Source: Gonium pectorale | Taxonomy: Eukaryota > Chlorophyta > Chlorophyceae > Chlamydomonadales > Volvocaceae | Direction: 5' to 3' | Assembly (NCBI GenBank): GCA_001584585.1 | Contig: LSYV01000012.1 | Coordinates: 455,559-519,558 of the forward strand | Length of the DNA stretch: 64,000 bases | Part shown: one piece after another, positions 1-11,844 of the stretch | Position numbering within the stretch: position 1 is the first letter of the stretch | How the letters are laid out: every line of letters starts with the position of its first letter | The notes under the pieces: generated by a model | Database searches by the model: none | Told to the model about the DNA's origin: nothing | Seen by the model: only the letters and a program-made list of their open reading frames with translations | Program-made: the position numbers and the translations under genes

Positions 1-57
1 GGCCTCCTTCATAATCGCAATCATGTCGCGGCGCTTGAACTGCAAAGGTGCTCATAG
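1..57 (-). mobile_element. L1-like non-LTR retrotransposon fragment, cut by the window edge
   Basis: On the minus strand this stretch encodes FKRRDMIAIMKEA. That closely matches FKHRNMITIMKEA, encoded on the minus strand at about 27150-27200 inside the larger element described below. The nucleotide match restarts after a short deletion at the shared string TGCTCATAG. The 3' end of the element would lie to the left, outside the window. Known: algal L1-clade elements are usually 5'-truncated. Inference: a dead copy of the same family. Confidence 0.6.
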
Positions 58-1475
58 CACGGGCACTAACAAAACACATGCAGCTCGTCCTCCATCGCCG
101 TGGCATCACCACACACCTTGCATGTCCGCCTGCACCTAGCCCGCCCGTCGGGGCGGTTGGCTTCCGTCTCCCAGCATCCCAGAGCAGCGATTGGCAGTCC
201 GTTATCCAGCAAGTCCACTTTGGTATTACGAGCTCTCTTGCACGACCAAGTTCCCTTACAGGGATGCGGCTGCAGCCACTGTGTAAGACGGGGAACGGCT
301 TAGGGAACGGCTTAGCTGCGTATGACACAGGAGCGTCTTACACTCCCCACCTCCAGGCGCGCACGCCCTCGGACGCAGGGTGTTACGGGGCACCTCCCAA
401 TAAACCCGTAGGTTTTACCCTCCGGCCTCTTCGTAAGGCCAAGGCTTATCGCAACCCCTTATCAGTGAGGCCGTGCATGCATGTGTCCGTTTAGTTAACA
501 GGCCCTGCAAGCCGGTAGGCCGCACGCTCTACTCACCCCGCTGCATTGCTTTTGCGGTGCCCCTGACATGGAGCTGTTGGACCCAGACTGCAAGACCGGA
601 TACGGGACCTAGCTCTCGGTGCGCTGGTCAGGTTGCGCAACCTGTTGATCCACGCAGATGCAGTAGTGTTCAGTCGCTCATTTACCTAGACCGTAGGCAC
701 GGCCAAGGGCGATGCCAAGGGCAGGGGCAGTTGCGTGGGTCGCATATTGATGGCCTGATTGCAACTAGAGCAGCGTGGATCTCCCTATTGATGCCAGGCC
801 AAGATGACTAAATTGAATGAAGGCATGGAAGTGGCGTCGCACTATGGTCACCGGAACTGCCCCTCACAGGAAGCTCTGTCTGTGACCGACCATGGTGCAC
901 GTGGCACTGGGCAGGAACCAGGGCATGGCATGGCATCGCATTGCTCCGGCATTAAGTCGAGTGTCTCATACAATAACCTGCGTCACGTGCCTTGTATGAG
1001 AGTAATCTCTGCGCCAATACAGTAGAGGTGTAGCGCGAATATCATACTCGCATCCGCCGGATCGACAGTTAGCAACAGTTGGCAACAGCCGTCTCACAGA
1101 GCCATGCACACTCAGCACACGAGCTATCATAACTTCAAAATATGTATACATAAGCAATTGTAGTTGAGCATATAGTCTACGCTACGAACCTACAGTCGCC
1201 ACAGCGTAGAAGCGGCAACAGCAAGAGGTTACAGTGCTTGCGTAGCCATTATTGTAACCTTTGCATGCAAGAGTTCTTGCCCTAAACGCTACCGGTATCC
1301 GGGAGCTGGCGGTCTGGACGCGCCGACCCATTAGCAATAGACCCTTCCAGTCATTAGTGCAACACTCCTGGATTGGATGCAGCCTCTAGGTTCCTGAACC
1401 CACATCGCGGAGCCCATGCGCGCGGACATTCGCCACGTTCCGAGCGGGATCTGCCGCTTCCATAATTAATCAGAA
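58..1475. other. No gene recognised; 5' flank of the CCDC81-like gene
   Basis: Several short open frames overlap here but none has domain-like sequence or credible splice signals. The last few hundred bases presumably hold the promoter and 5' UTR of the gene starting at 1476. I recognise no promoter element. Confidence 0.5.
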
Positions 1476-4400
1476 ATGTGGACGGAGAATGACCTTTTCC
1501 GTGAATGTGCCCGCAAGGCCGGCACCACGGCCTACAAGCAGGTGCGGGATTTGGTCTGCGAGCATGTCTACAGGCAAGTTGAAGTACCTCCCCCACCAAT
1601 GCAGACGCTAAGTGAGCATACCTACGCGGCGGTCTGGGGCAGCATACGCGCGTGGATATCGGCGCTGTTTGGCCAGGGCCGAGGGTGCAAATACCCGACC
1701 TTCGCCACCATTACTTGGCAACATGTGGAGGGGCACCGCACCGACGGCAGACCCCAGCTCAAGCCGGTCTTCATCCTCTGCGACACCTACCTGCGGGATC
1801 ATGGGTTGGCCACGGGGCCGCACACCACACGGGCCAGTGCCACAGTTGGCATGGCGCTCGAGTCGTGCGAGGAATTCAGCCCGCTCAGAGTCGCGCTCAA
1901 GTAAGCCCGTGTTCACAGTTCACGAGAAGCAATCGATCCATGTGGTGAAGTCAGGAGCCTGCTTTGCCAAACGTGTTCGGGACGGCCAAGCCTTGTTCAC
2001 AGACGGCGAAGAGATGGCCACCCTTCCTAACGCCCCCTTAGGTACTCCTCTTCCCTGACCCGCGACGCCGTCTACAGCTGCGCCCGCCACATGCTACAAC
2101 ACCTGGGCGAGGTGCGGCCGGGCCTCTGGCGCACTCACTGTAGTACAACACTGCCTCCGATTGGCCACACTTGGGTTTTGCCATGGGCAGCGGGCAGGGG
2201 GTGCCCTGGGAGCTCTCCACGCTCCTCACGGTCAATATTGGGCATCCTTCGATATCCACTCCACAGGCTCAACCTGCTCGGGTGGCACAACCTGCTCGGG
2301 TGTCTGCCCATTGCAGTCTGGCCATACCTCAAGGCTCTTGTTTTCACCCTGTTTTCCCACACCGCATCCTCCACCATCTGACCGTACGCAGGTGCTACGG
2401 TCCGGCCGGCCGGTGTCGCTGGACCTTGGCGTCGGCACCCTCAGCGGCCGGGACCGCTGCGTCGACTTCAAGTTCAGGTCGGTGTACCTGACGCACTGGC
2501 AGCCGCCGGTGGCGGCGAGCGACGTCGCTGCCGGGCAACAGGCAGAAGCCACAGCAACGCCCGCGTTGGCGGTGGTGGCGACAACGCCACGGGTGGCGCC
2601 AGGGCTGCGCCCGCAGCCGGACGGCGACTGGCGGCCGCAGGATCCCGGCTCATCGGGTGCTGTCGGCACTTCTCCCCGTGACAGCGGCTATCACAAGGAG
2701 CCGGCAGCAAGCGGCGTGGCAAGGGGCAGGCCGCGATCGGGCCAAGCCGCCGCCGGCCGTGACGCGCCGCGAAGCCCAGGCCGCAGCGGCGGCGGCAGCG
2801 CCACCGCTGCCGCCGTCACCGCCAGGCTCGCACAACGCTCGCCTGGGAGGGGGCCGCTCCCAGGGCGCACGGACTCTGAACCGGTGTCGGCGGCTCCTGT
2901 GCCGCTGATGCCCTGCGACCGGCCGGCGTGGGGCCGCCGCGTTCCGCCTCCCTCCCAGGGGCCGCTCACGGCCCGGCTGCCCGCCCAGCCTCCGGGTTGG
3001 GCCCAATGCCTGGACTTGCGGCCTCAGTCGGCCGGATGGGAGGACCGACGCCCTGGGGCCGGCCCCAGCAACAGGCCGGCGGGGCACACGCCCCCGGACG
3101 TGCCCCCATTACGCCTCAATGCTGCGGCGCTCCAGCGAAGCCCTCGCGCCGCATCGCCAGGCCGCGAGGACGTCGCCGACTCCACCGACGGCGCGCTGCC
3201 CTCCGCCAGGGCAATCTCCCTGGCTGTGAGGACGCCGCGGAAGCGGCCCGTCTCGCCCGTACCGCCGCCCGGCCCCGTGACGGCGCGGCACCGCCCGTCC
3301 CCGAGGGGAGAGGGCGAAAGCGTGCCGCCTCGCTCAGCCAGGTCCCACACACCGCGGGACTGTACGGTTGCACGGGCCGGCGGCCGGGGCACACGGGAGG
3401 AGGGCACGGCTGCGACACCGCAGGCAGGCAGCTCCGTTCCGCGCGCGCGAAGCGCGTCTACTGCAGCTCCGCCGGCGCTGGCGAGAGCGGTCTCGGCGCC
3501 CCGCAACGGTCGCTCCGAAGGCGCATCCAGAGGCCCAGTGCCGGCCGCCAATAGACAGGCGCATGGCGCTCCGGCGTCCGCAGAGCCGTGGAGCGACAAG
3601 CCGCGCCCGGCCTGGGGTGCGCACCGGCCGGCCGGAGGGCGGCAGCGAGCGGGGACGGCGGAGGCCAGGCGGACGGCCAGCGCGCCGAGGCTTCGCACCG
3701 GCGCGCCCGCGCATGCTCCTGCGCCCGTGGAGGGTGCAGCCCTTGCAGAGCCTGGCACTTTGGAGGAGCGGGCGGCGTACGCAGCGTCCAGGGACGACCA
3801 GCGGGATCGGGGCAACGCCGTGACCGCAGCGACTGGGCGGGAGATGCTGTGGAGTCCCGACAGCAGCCTCAAGGCCGCTGCCCATGTTGCTGCACGTGCG
3901 CGCGCCGGCGGCGGCATGACACGCCCCGGGGCCGCCCACGCGGGCGCATGGCTCATGGCGGCGGCGCCGGCTTCGCACTGCGGTGGCGGCGCCGCGGCCG
4001 CGGCGCAGCACCCAACGATGCCCTGGAGGCCCAAATACGCGGCACAGGAGCAGGGGACGACAGAGCAAAGCGCGGTTGTGGCGCCGAGCCAGCTGCCGGC
4101 GGCGCAGCGGGAGGTGCGGAGGCCGCTCTTCGGCGAGCCGCACGCTTGCGGCTCGCCCCGGCACGAAGTGCCAGGTTGGCAAGGGGAGCACGCGGCTGCA
4201 GCCAGGCAGCCGTCCTCCAGCGGCGCGGGCCAGCGTAAGGTACCCGTGGACCGTGACGTTGGGCCGTCTGCACTGAGGCGCGACCAGCGGCCCAGTCCCG
4301 CCCAACCGGCGCACTCGGCAGGCGGGAGGGCGCCGCAGTTGCTCAAGCCGCTGAGCCCCTTGCTGCCCGCACTCCGCGAGCAGCACCACAACTGCCGTTA

Positions 4401-5964
4401 CGGAGGAAGCCCTAGCGGCAGAGAACCGCCCTCGTCTGGGGACGCGCCTCCGTGCAGGCGGGAGCCGCGCACGGAAGACGAGGGCGCCACTGCCGCCCCA
4501 TCGGCATCGCGGCCCTGGCGGTGCGGCTCAGGTGAGGACGCACCGGACAGTCTCGCCGCTGCAGGAGCACGAACGGCCGGCGTCGAGCCGGCTTTACCAG
4601 GGTCAGTAGCGGCGGCCCAAGACGCGCACGGCGACCCAGGCAGGGGGAGCGTGATGACGCGAGGGCCGCCGCCACTCCAACCCTGGAGCTCGGTACCGTG
4701 TGAACAGGGCGATGAGGAGGAGCCGGGGCCGGTCGTCTCCTTGGCTCTGCCTTCACTTGCAGCTGCACAAGTACCGGAGTGCGCAGCGCAGCTGGCACCT
4801 AGAGCTGGAAATTTCTCAGAAGGCGGCGGGGAAGGGCACGAGCAGGCGCGGCGCGGCCCCGGCCCGCACGCGCCCACGGCCGTGCCCCGGGTACCGCGTC
4901 TGCTCCTGCCGCGCGTGGGCCCCGGCCCGTTAGCCCGCATGGGCCGCGGGACCGCATCCAGCAGCAGCGGCTGCGGTGGCTGCAGCGGCGGCGGGAGCGC
5001 GATGGAGGCGGAGTGGTCTACCTGCAGCAGCATGGTCCACAGTGAGGCTTCGAGCTTCGGCTTCAGCCACGCTGGTGTCCAGCGCTTGGCGGCGCAGGCG
5101 CCGCCCGGGCCTGGTGTTGGCGCGCGTGGCTACGGCGCCGTCGACGCGGAGGGCTGCCTAAACTTGGGTAGCGAAGAGGGGACGGAAAGGGAGGCGGAGG
5201 AGGTGGGGCGCAGTAAGGCTTCGAGCTTCGGCTTTTTCCGCCCTGTCGGGCGCCTGGCGGCACAGGCGCTGCCCCGGCCCGGCCTCGGTGCGCTGCGCGC
5301 AGGCGCGACGCGGTTCACTAGCCGCGTGAGTGAGAGCGACGAGGAGGCTGCGGCAGAGGAGGCCATGGCGGAGCCCCGGGAAACCTGGTTTGAGGAAACC
5401 TGTGCTGGCAAGCCGGAACCCGATTCGTTTGGCTGCTACAGCGATGATACCGGTGATGCTGCTGGCGTGGAGGCGGAAGACACCTGTGAAGGCGCGGGTG
5501 GTAGCCCCAGGCTGGCTGGCCGCAGCGCCCAGCGGCGGAACCGCAGCAAGCCCCACCGAAGCGCCGCTGGCGGAGGGGACGCGCCGACGTTCCCCGCCAT
5601 CATGGAGGAAGATCTGCCCACTCCGGCGTGGCGCAAGGCCCAGCGCGCGAGCTCGCGGTGCAGCGCGCGGCCGACCGTCGTGGATGCGGCGATAGCGGCA
5701 ACGGCAGTGACGATGGCGGCGACGGCGACGGATGAATGCGAACAAGATGTGGTGGAGGAGGAAGAGGTTCTTGCCGACGGTTGGGAGGCTAGAGGATCGG
5801 CCGGGGAGGAGGAGGAGGCCGAGGCTCCCGTGGACGCCGCGTTGCCGGTGTGCCAAGTCGCGGACGACAGCGACCTGTCGTTGTCGGATGCGGTGCTCTT
5901 GACCACAAGCAGCCTCTGGCCAGTCGGCCAGGTGGAATTGTGGCAGGCGGCCTTTCGCAAGTAG
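1476..5964 (+). CDS. CCDC81-like protein with two HU-type domains and a long disordered tail
   Basis: Three exons: 1476-1900, 2042-2111 and 2392-5964 (4068 nt, 1355 aa). Introns of 141 and 280 bp begin GTAAGC and GTGCGG and end TTAG and GCAG, and the phases fit. Exon 1 carries the first HU domain: after ATG, VWGSIRAWISALFGQGRGCK, then a strand region and KPVFILCDTYLRDHGL. Exon 2 and the start of exon 3 form the second: LTRDAVYSCARHMLQHLGE joined to VLRSGRPVSLDLGVGTLSG and FKFRSVYL. Known: CCDC81 proteins carry paired HU folds, and animal CCDC81 is a centriolar-satellite protein. After about residue 200 the chain is more than 1100 residues of Ala, Pro, Gly and Arg-rich sequence with acidic patches near the end and no recognised domain. 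That it is coding rests on the single long open frame continuing from the second domain. A ciliary or centriolar role is inference; an unpredicted intron in the tail cannot be excluded. Confidence 0.85.
5045..5290 (+). repeat. Imperfect internal duplication in the CCDC81-like tail
   Basis: Two copies, beginning near 5046 and 5216, encode EASSFGFSHAGVQRLAAQAP and KASSFGFFRPVGRLAAQALP, each followed by a Pro-Gly segment and GA. The DNA starts identically (GGCTTCGAGCTTCGGCTT). Preservation of the protein motif while other bases differ supports translation of this frame. Confidence 0.7.
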
Positions 5965-7111
5965 GCAGCGTGACGCGCTGGCACGGGGCAGGTGGGAGGG
6001 ACCGGTAACAATTGGGGTTTGTGCACTTGCGCGCACTACCGCAGACATGCGGGCGCTGCACGGCTTGCGAGGCGGCATGCATCCAAGGTATATCCGGTAG
6101 CCACAACGTATAGCAATCAGGGGGTGGCATTGATGTCAGTGACTGTTATTGGGGACGCGGCGAGCTGTGTAGGCAACACATTTGCGGCAAGGTTGCCGGC
6201 GCATGCCGCGCAGCCAGCAGTCTTGATCAACGAGCCCAAGAAGTGCGCATGGGGGGGGACCCTTTGTGGCCCAGTCACGCATATGCCTGCATGAGGAGAA
6301 GTGGCCACAAACGCCACAAATGTCTGGTACGCTGCAGTTTGCTCAGTCGTTGCAGTTTGCACAGAGAGTACGGTACTTCGACGGCGGCATCCCCGCTGCA
6401 GGGAGGGGCGCTAGGGTGCCCCCGTGTGCCATGTATGCCCGCATGCAACCGGTCAGTCTCTACGCCGCGGACAACGCGTCCAGGAATAGAATCCCTCTGT
6501 TGGTGCAGATGCCTAGCATGCTAATGCTCAATGTGCTGCGGCATAGCTGCATGTTGATTCATGCCGTGAAGACGGGTGGCACATTTAGGCTTGCGCAAGC
6601 GCATGAGCCATGGGCTGCTCCAGTTTGGTGGACGCGCTGGGGTCGGTGCTACCTGAGACGCAGAGTTGATGCCCTCGCTTCGAGACCGGAGTCAAATGGC
6701 GCGAGGAGGATAAGTGCACGCGTCCTCAGCATCCTGTATCATACGGCTGGGTCGTACTCGTCATTATGCAAATGCAACACATACAGACAACTGGTGGGCC
6801 GCATCGTGCAATCCGCTGCCCATCCCCGGCTCTATTGAGGAACCGCTCAAAGACAGCAGTGAACTTGTCTGCATCATCGATCAAGCCACGTCCGTGCCCT
6901 TTCCGCCCTTCAGCCAAGTCCACAGGCCCCTGGGGCTCCTGCGACGAGCTCGACGCACAAACCGGTAGTGAAATGTGTTCTCCTGAGCCGCATCTGGGAT
7001 CCATAAGCCTTAGCACTACCCCCCTGCGCTGAGCACGTCATCGCAGAGCCTGCGCCTGGCGCAGCACTGCCAGCAGCACGCCCTCTCACCAATCTTCAGC
7101 AAGCACGGCGG
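5965..7111. other. No gene recognised between the CCDC81-like gene and the MITE
   Basis: Only short overlapping frames with no domain-like sequence. The 3' UTR of the upstream gene must lie here, but I find no TGTAA polyadenylation motif close to its stop. Confidence 0.45.
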
Positions 7112-7365
7112 CGTCGCGCCAGCCTGGCTATCTTCAGTCGGGGCGATTCGTTTGGCGCGACGAAAAAGCTTGAAACTCGACTAGGTTTTTCGTCCGGGGA
7201 CGCCCTCCGAATGGGCATTTTCGTCCGCTCCACAGCCGGAGCCCCTTTCCAGGGCCGGATTTTTCGTTGGAGCGCCCCTTCGTCTGAACCCCATTTTTCG
7301 TCTGGGCCGGCCCCAAGAGGGGGGGTGTTTTGAAAAACGTTGAAGATAGCCAGCCTGCGTCGCGC
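7112..7365. mobile_element. Complete hAT-type MITE with 8-bp target-site duplication
   Basis: The element spans 7120-7357 (238 bp). Its termini are inverted repeats of 17 bp with one mismatch: the left end reads CAGCCTGGCTATCTTCA, and the right end read inward on the minus strand is CAGGCTGGCTATCTTCA. It is flanked by identical 8-bp direct repeats CGTCGCGC at 7112-7119 and 7358-7365. Known: hAT transposons make 8-bp duplications and their ends usually start C/TA-G. The interior has no coding capacity and contains several TTTTTCG/TTTTCG motifs, so it would need a transposase in trans. Confidence 0.88.
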
Positions 7366-8287
7366 TGACTCAGCACCGCCCGGAGCGGCACCTCCCACGC
7401 TGCGGCGTCGCAGCCGGTGCGGCATCGTGCTAAGGCAGCGCTGACTCCGGCTGCCGGCCCTACTCTTATCGGGCCATGGAGGTTGGCGGCGGTTGCGCGA
7501 GCAGTGGTCCATGCGGTAGTGATGTCCGTGGCAACAGTCCCTACCTTGGCAGCGACTTGATGGGGGTTATTGTGCTGTATTCGGGCCCTGGCGAGGAGTT
7601 TCCCGATAACACCAGGGGGCTGGATAACACCTTCCTCGACTCAGAGCACAGCGCCGTCTCCGCCAGCTGGGAGCCCGGCAATCCAGTTCCCAAGCGTCTA
7701 CGTACCTCGGCTGAAGGTGCTCCCTCCGTATGCGACTGCTGCTGGGTTGCCTGAACACTCGTAAATAATGGTAACCACAGCCCTCCAGATGGCCGCGCCA
7801 ACCCAGCAGCGCCCCAGCCAAACGCCTGCCGCCCCATCCTGGTATGCCAAAAGAGACCTATAGTAATGAGAGTAGCAGGGCAGTGGGCAACTTCCGAGGC
7901 GTGTGACGAGCATGGAAGTTAAAGACGCTGATCATGCCGTTTAAACCGAGGCCACGACGTGTTTCATTCCAGTTCTGGATCCGGGCCATGTTTGCCGTTG
8001 TCGCGGCCCATTACGCGAGCCTGACTTGCAATGTAATTTGCTTTGATTCAGAACCAGATGTACACTGTAACGGACAGACGGTACCGTATCAAGTTCAACA
8101 CGCCAACTTACGGCTGCGTCGCGATCTAGTTGCTTCCTACTGTGTGCGACTGGCTGACTGCTTTTGTGAGCGTTGTTCGATGCAGTAGCATCCTGCGGCT
8201 TTGGTGCTAGCTCAACAACCGCATCCAAAGCGACCATGTAGACGGCACGAAGGACTCTGGAATTTAAGGCAGCGGCGAAGCGCACCG
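7366..8287. other. No gene recognised; upstream of the secreted-protein gene
   Basis: Short overlapping frames only. The region presumably includes the 5' UTR and promoter of the gene starting at 8288, but I see no distinctive element. Confidence 0.4.
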
Positions 8288-10136
8288 ATGGCACCCTTCG
8301 CTTGGCAGCGCACGCGGCGGAGGAGCGCCCTCCTGTTCCTCGCGTACGGGGCTTGGGCAGCTGCGTGCCTCGCGCAGGCGGCTGCAGCCGACGCGTCCTC
8401 CCGCCTTGCCTCCGCCTCTAACATCACCGCGAAGGCTGCCGACCTGAGCGCCTGCCCCACCCTGCGCATCGCCGTCATCAACGGCGTACCCTACCACTAC
8501 GAGGTCCTCGCGGGCCTACTCCACGTGCTGAGCCCCTACGCGCCCCACACCGACGTCTACCTCAACCGCTACACGCGCGCGCCAACTGCGGACGGTGCGT
8601 GGGAGCTGCTGAGGTGGTCCAAGGCCAAGTTCACCACCATCACGCGCGGCCTCGCGTCGGTGCTGGCCAAGAGGCGCCCAAAGTACGACCTGGTCATCCT
8701 CGTTAGCACTGACTACGAGCTGGACGCTCTTACGGAGCTGCTGAAGCACCTCCCCCGGCGTCTCACCATCGCATACATCCACAACAGCGACTACGAACAC
8801 ATGCCCCGGCTGTTGGAGGTGACCGCCGGCAGCTCTGCCAACCGCAGCTCCGCGGTTGGCAGCGCTGCCGGCGACGGAGGCGGCGGCGCCGGCAGCGAGG
8901 TGCAGCTTGTGACGCTGTCGCCTCACGCGGCCCGCTCACTCGCGGCGGCGTCAGGCCAGCCGGTGGAGTGGGTCCTGGCGGCGTACCCGTTCCAGCCGCA
9001 GCCCGACTGCCTGGAGGCCACGGAGGTGGACTTGCTGGGCCACTGCCTGAAGGGCTTTGCCATGCAGGTGCGAAGTGGCAGGCTAGTGAATGCGGCTCGA
9101 CGCGAGGTACCGTGTTGGCAGCGGAATGTAGGCAAGGTTGTGGGACCATATCGGTGATGTAATCCGCAGCACTCGCAGATGCCGTGGCCGAGATCCCCGA
9201 AGGCGGCCGCTGTCACACGCCCTTACCACGTATCGCCTCGCCTTTGCGCACTCCGCACCGGCACGGCTCCAAGCGCCCCGCGTTGCCCCTGCTCCCTTAT
9301 CCAAGGCCTCACCGCCCGTTCCCCCGAACGCCTCCGTGCTCAATCACTAATTAGCCATCCCACCCTGCCATGTGCCCATGCCCCGCTAACCCCTGACGGT
9401 CGCCTGCGTCGAGAGCGCATTTCCAGCGCCCCGCATGGCCCCTCCCTTCCCGTCCCCGTCCCCGACAACACCCGCCCCCCAGGGCAAGTTCTCGAGTCTC
9501 CGCCGCAACTACAGCGCCATCTGGGACCAGCTCAGGGCGCACCAGCAAGAGTTGACGCGCGGCGACGTGGGTCGGCTGTTTCACATGAACCTCCTGGGCA
9601 AGGGCGACGAGTCTCGGCTGGGCCTGCCTCCCGAGCTGCAGCCGCACGTCAGCCTCATGCGCCGCCTGCGCTTCGCGACCTTCTACAACGCCATACACCG
9701 CTCCTTTGCGCTCATCCCCGCGCTGGGCAGCAGCAAGTACTACACCGACAAGTTCTCGTCAACCATCCTGTCGTCGCTGATCGCGGGGACGCCCGTGGTG
9801 GCGGACGCGAGGTTCCTGGCGGCGTACAGGTTCTTCACGCCCGAGACCGTGTACGTGCAAGGGGAGGGGGAGCAGGAGGTGGACGTGATGCTGCGGCTGC
9901 TGCGTACCCGCGCGCCGGAGCTGCTGCAGGTGCGGCGCGCGCTGCGGGCGCTGCAGGACCGGCTGAACGAGCAGGCGGCGGGGTTCTACGCGGGGAAGCT
10001 GCGGCGGCTGTGCGGGAGCGCCAGCGCCTACGGCGGAGCGGCTGGCGGTCGGGTCGGTGGTGGGCGCAGCGGTGGCGGCAGGAGCGGTGGCGGGAGCGGC
10101 GCAGCGAGCGGTGGCGGGAGCGGGTTGGAAAGGTGA
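8288..10136 (+). CDS. Secreted or Golgi-lumenal protein, glycosyltransferase-like, function unknown
   Basis: Two exons, 8288-9067 and 9483-10136, separated by a 415-bp intron (GTGCGA...CCCCAG, phase 0), give 477 aa. I chose the ATG at 8288 because it places a hydrophobic signal or anchor (LLFLAYGAWAAACLAQAAAA) near the N-terminus; an in-frame ATG at 8201 would add 29 mostly basic residues. Later segments include LRIAVINGVPYHYEVLAG, KYDLVILVSTDYELDAL, RLTIAYIHNSD, EWVLAAYPF, FHMNLLGKGDESRLGLP, and SSTILSSLIAGTPVVADARF followed by an FTPETVYVQ stretch. Inference: alternating Rossmann-like strands, an HxNLxGKG segment and a GTPVVAD loop resemble GT-B glycosyltransferases, but I see no certified sugar-nucleotide site. 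From memory, similar hypothetical proteins exist in volvocine algae. The last 40 residues are Gly/Ser/Arg-rich. Confidence 0.75.
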
Positions 10137-11844
10137 TTGTTGGTGCGGGAGCGAGCAGGTATGAGGAGAAGACGGGCGTCAGGACGCTCCATAGGAGGAA
10201 TTAGGGACTAAGGAGGAGCCGGGAGCTTAAGGCGGGGTGACGGGCCCGAACGTTGCGCCTGCTTCGGTTTAGCCCAAGCGCGGACGGCACGACAATCATG
10301 CTGGAGGCCATGGCGATTGTGTATAAACCGGGTAATGATCAAGCGTGCGAGCTGGATTGGGGACTGGGACCCAAGGGGAGAGAGTACGGTGCCATATGCC
10401 GGTAGCGAAGGTATGGAATTCGAAGAGCATGCGCTATGCCTTCGTTTGCGATGGGGTTCATTCCTGATGACAGCTGGCTTGCCCACGGCGAAGATGCGGT
10501 GACACACTTGGGGGTTGAGCAGCTGCTGGCATGCGCCCAAGAGTGTACTTCCGCACGGGCGAGGGTGAGGGCTTGTCCCTCATGTCCCTGCGCACAGTTA
10601 GTCTGGGAACGGGTTTGTTTGCACACCGCTCCCGGAGAGGCCCGGCCGGTGAGCATTGCGACGGTCCACCTGCAGCGCGCACGTCGTTATCGCACGCGCC
10701 AGCCAGTGCCGTCATGGTGTTCCCCTTCGACGGGTTCAAGACCACGGGAGGCAGGGGACACAAGCACGGTTCTCACTGGTGTGATGAGGGTTTCAGAGCG
10801 CTGTTGTGCCCGTTAGCCCCACGGCAGGACAGCAGCGCCCTATGGATGCAAAGCACGTGTTTGTCGTACGCATGGTCGTACATGTCGTATCCATTGAACC
10901 CGTCGGGGCTGGTCTTGTTCGTGGGCTAGGTGGCGGGAACGGAGCGAGTGGATGCGCAGGAGCTGTGATTATGCTATGGCAATGGAGGACGACCTGTGTG
11001 TGCGTTTTGAGTGCTCATGCTTCAAGTACCCGAGAATGTCCCAGACCTGCTTCGAGTGAACTGGCTGCACCAGTGCCGTATCTGCTGGGACCGTCCATGG
11101 CCTGTCCCGTGGGTCTGATTATTAGGACACATAAGGAGACGGACGTGTAACCTGTAACCATAAGGAGAGCAGGTCCTGGCGGGTCGGGCGCACAGCTCTT
11201 TACCATGTGTGTCCACGCTGCGTGCTACGATATAAGACTTCAAACATTCACCTCACTTCGGTAGTCGCTTGTAAACGAAGCTATGGCGAGGTGTACACCA
11301 GCGTGCTGTCATCCCCTCCCCCGCCTCGCCCACCACGGACCCCGACGTGGCACTCAGATCCTTCTGCCCTTAGATGCCCTGTGCCATTGCCCGCCGCTTT
11401 GATGATCAGGCACCGCCTGCGGCTCGGGTGCCCGCTGGTGCCCCAACGTCGTCGCCATGTCCGCCTCGAGTGCAAGACCGCGCGCCTTCAGCGCACTCCT
11501 CTGCACTATTACGCTTCGGCACTCAGACGAGGTGCGCGCGCCTCGGGAGCACGTTGACATTTGTGTTTTCGGTGATTGCGCGGAGGAGCCACGCGGCCCG
11601 CCGATGCGGTATTGTCCAGCAGCGGCGAGGCTTCCATGCTGCATCGCGCCTTATGAAAATCAAAAGGGGCTGAAAGGTCGCCTTCAAACCGACACCTGCA
11701 CGGCAAACGTGTGTCGTGCGTATCTCGCGCTATTCAAGGCCTAGGCCAGCCGCGCTAATCTCATCCCTGTCCAGACACTCATTGAGGGCTACGGGGTGCC
11801 TCGCATAAAGCGGACCAAAGTAGTGTCTCGGAGATTCGTGCAAG
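10137..11844. other. No gene recognised; flank of the H+-pyrophosphatase gene
   Basis: No frame here shows family conservation. A Cys-containing open frame near 11457-11744 looks accidental. The region holds the 19-bp retroelement micro-insertion described separately and, near its end, presumably the promoter and 5' UTR of the pyrophosphatase gene. Confidence 0.4.
11130..11168 (+). mobile_element. 19-bp non-LTR retroelement 3' tail with 10-bp target duplication
   Basis: The 19-bp insert CGGACGTGTAACCTGTAAC (11140-11158) lies between exact direct repeats CATAAGGAGA at 11130-11139 and 11159-11168. The insert equals the terminal bases of the longer tails at 20262-20300 and 26966-26995 on the minus strand, where the same ACGTGTAACCTGTAA motif ends a retroelement. 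Inference: an extreme 5' truncation in which reverse transcription stopped after the terminal repeat. Confidence 0.75.

Noticed and set aside
3024..4391. 455-codon open frame antisense to the CCDC81-like exon 3
   Set aside because: GC-rich third positions open the opposite strand; the sequence has no domain-like features and the sense frame continues from a recognised HU domain.
11457..11744. 95-codon Cys-containing frame upstream of the pyrophosphatase
   Set aside because: No signal, no family resemblance, overlapping frames equally open.
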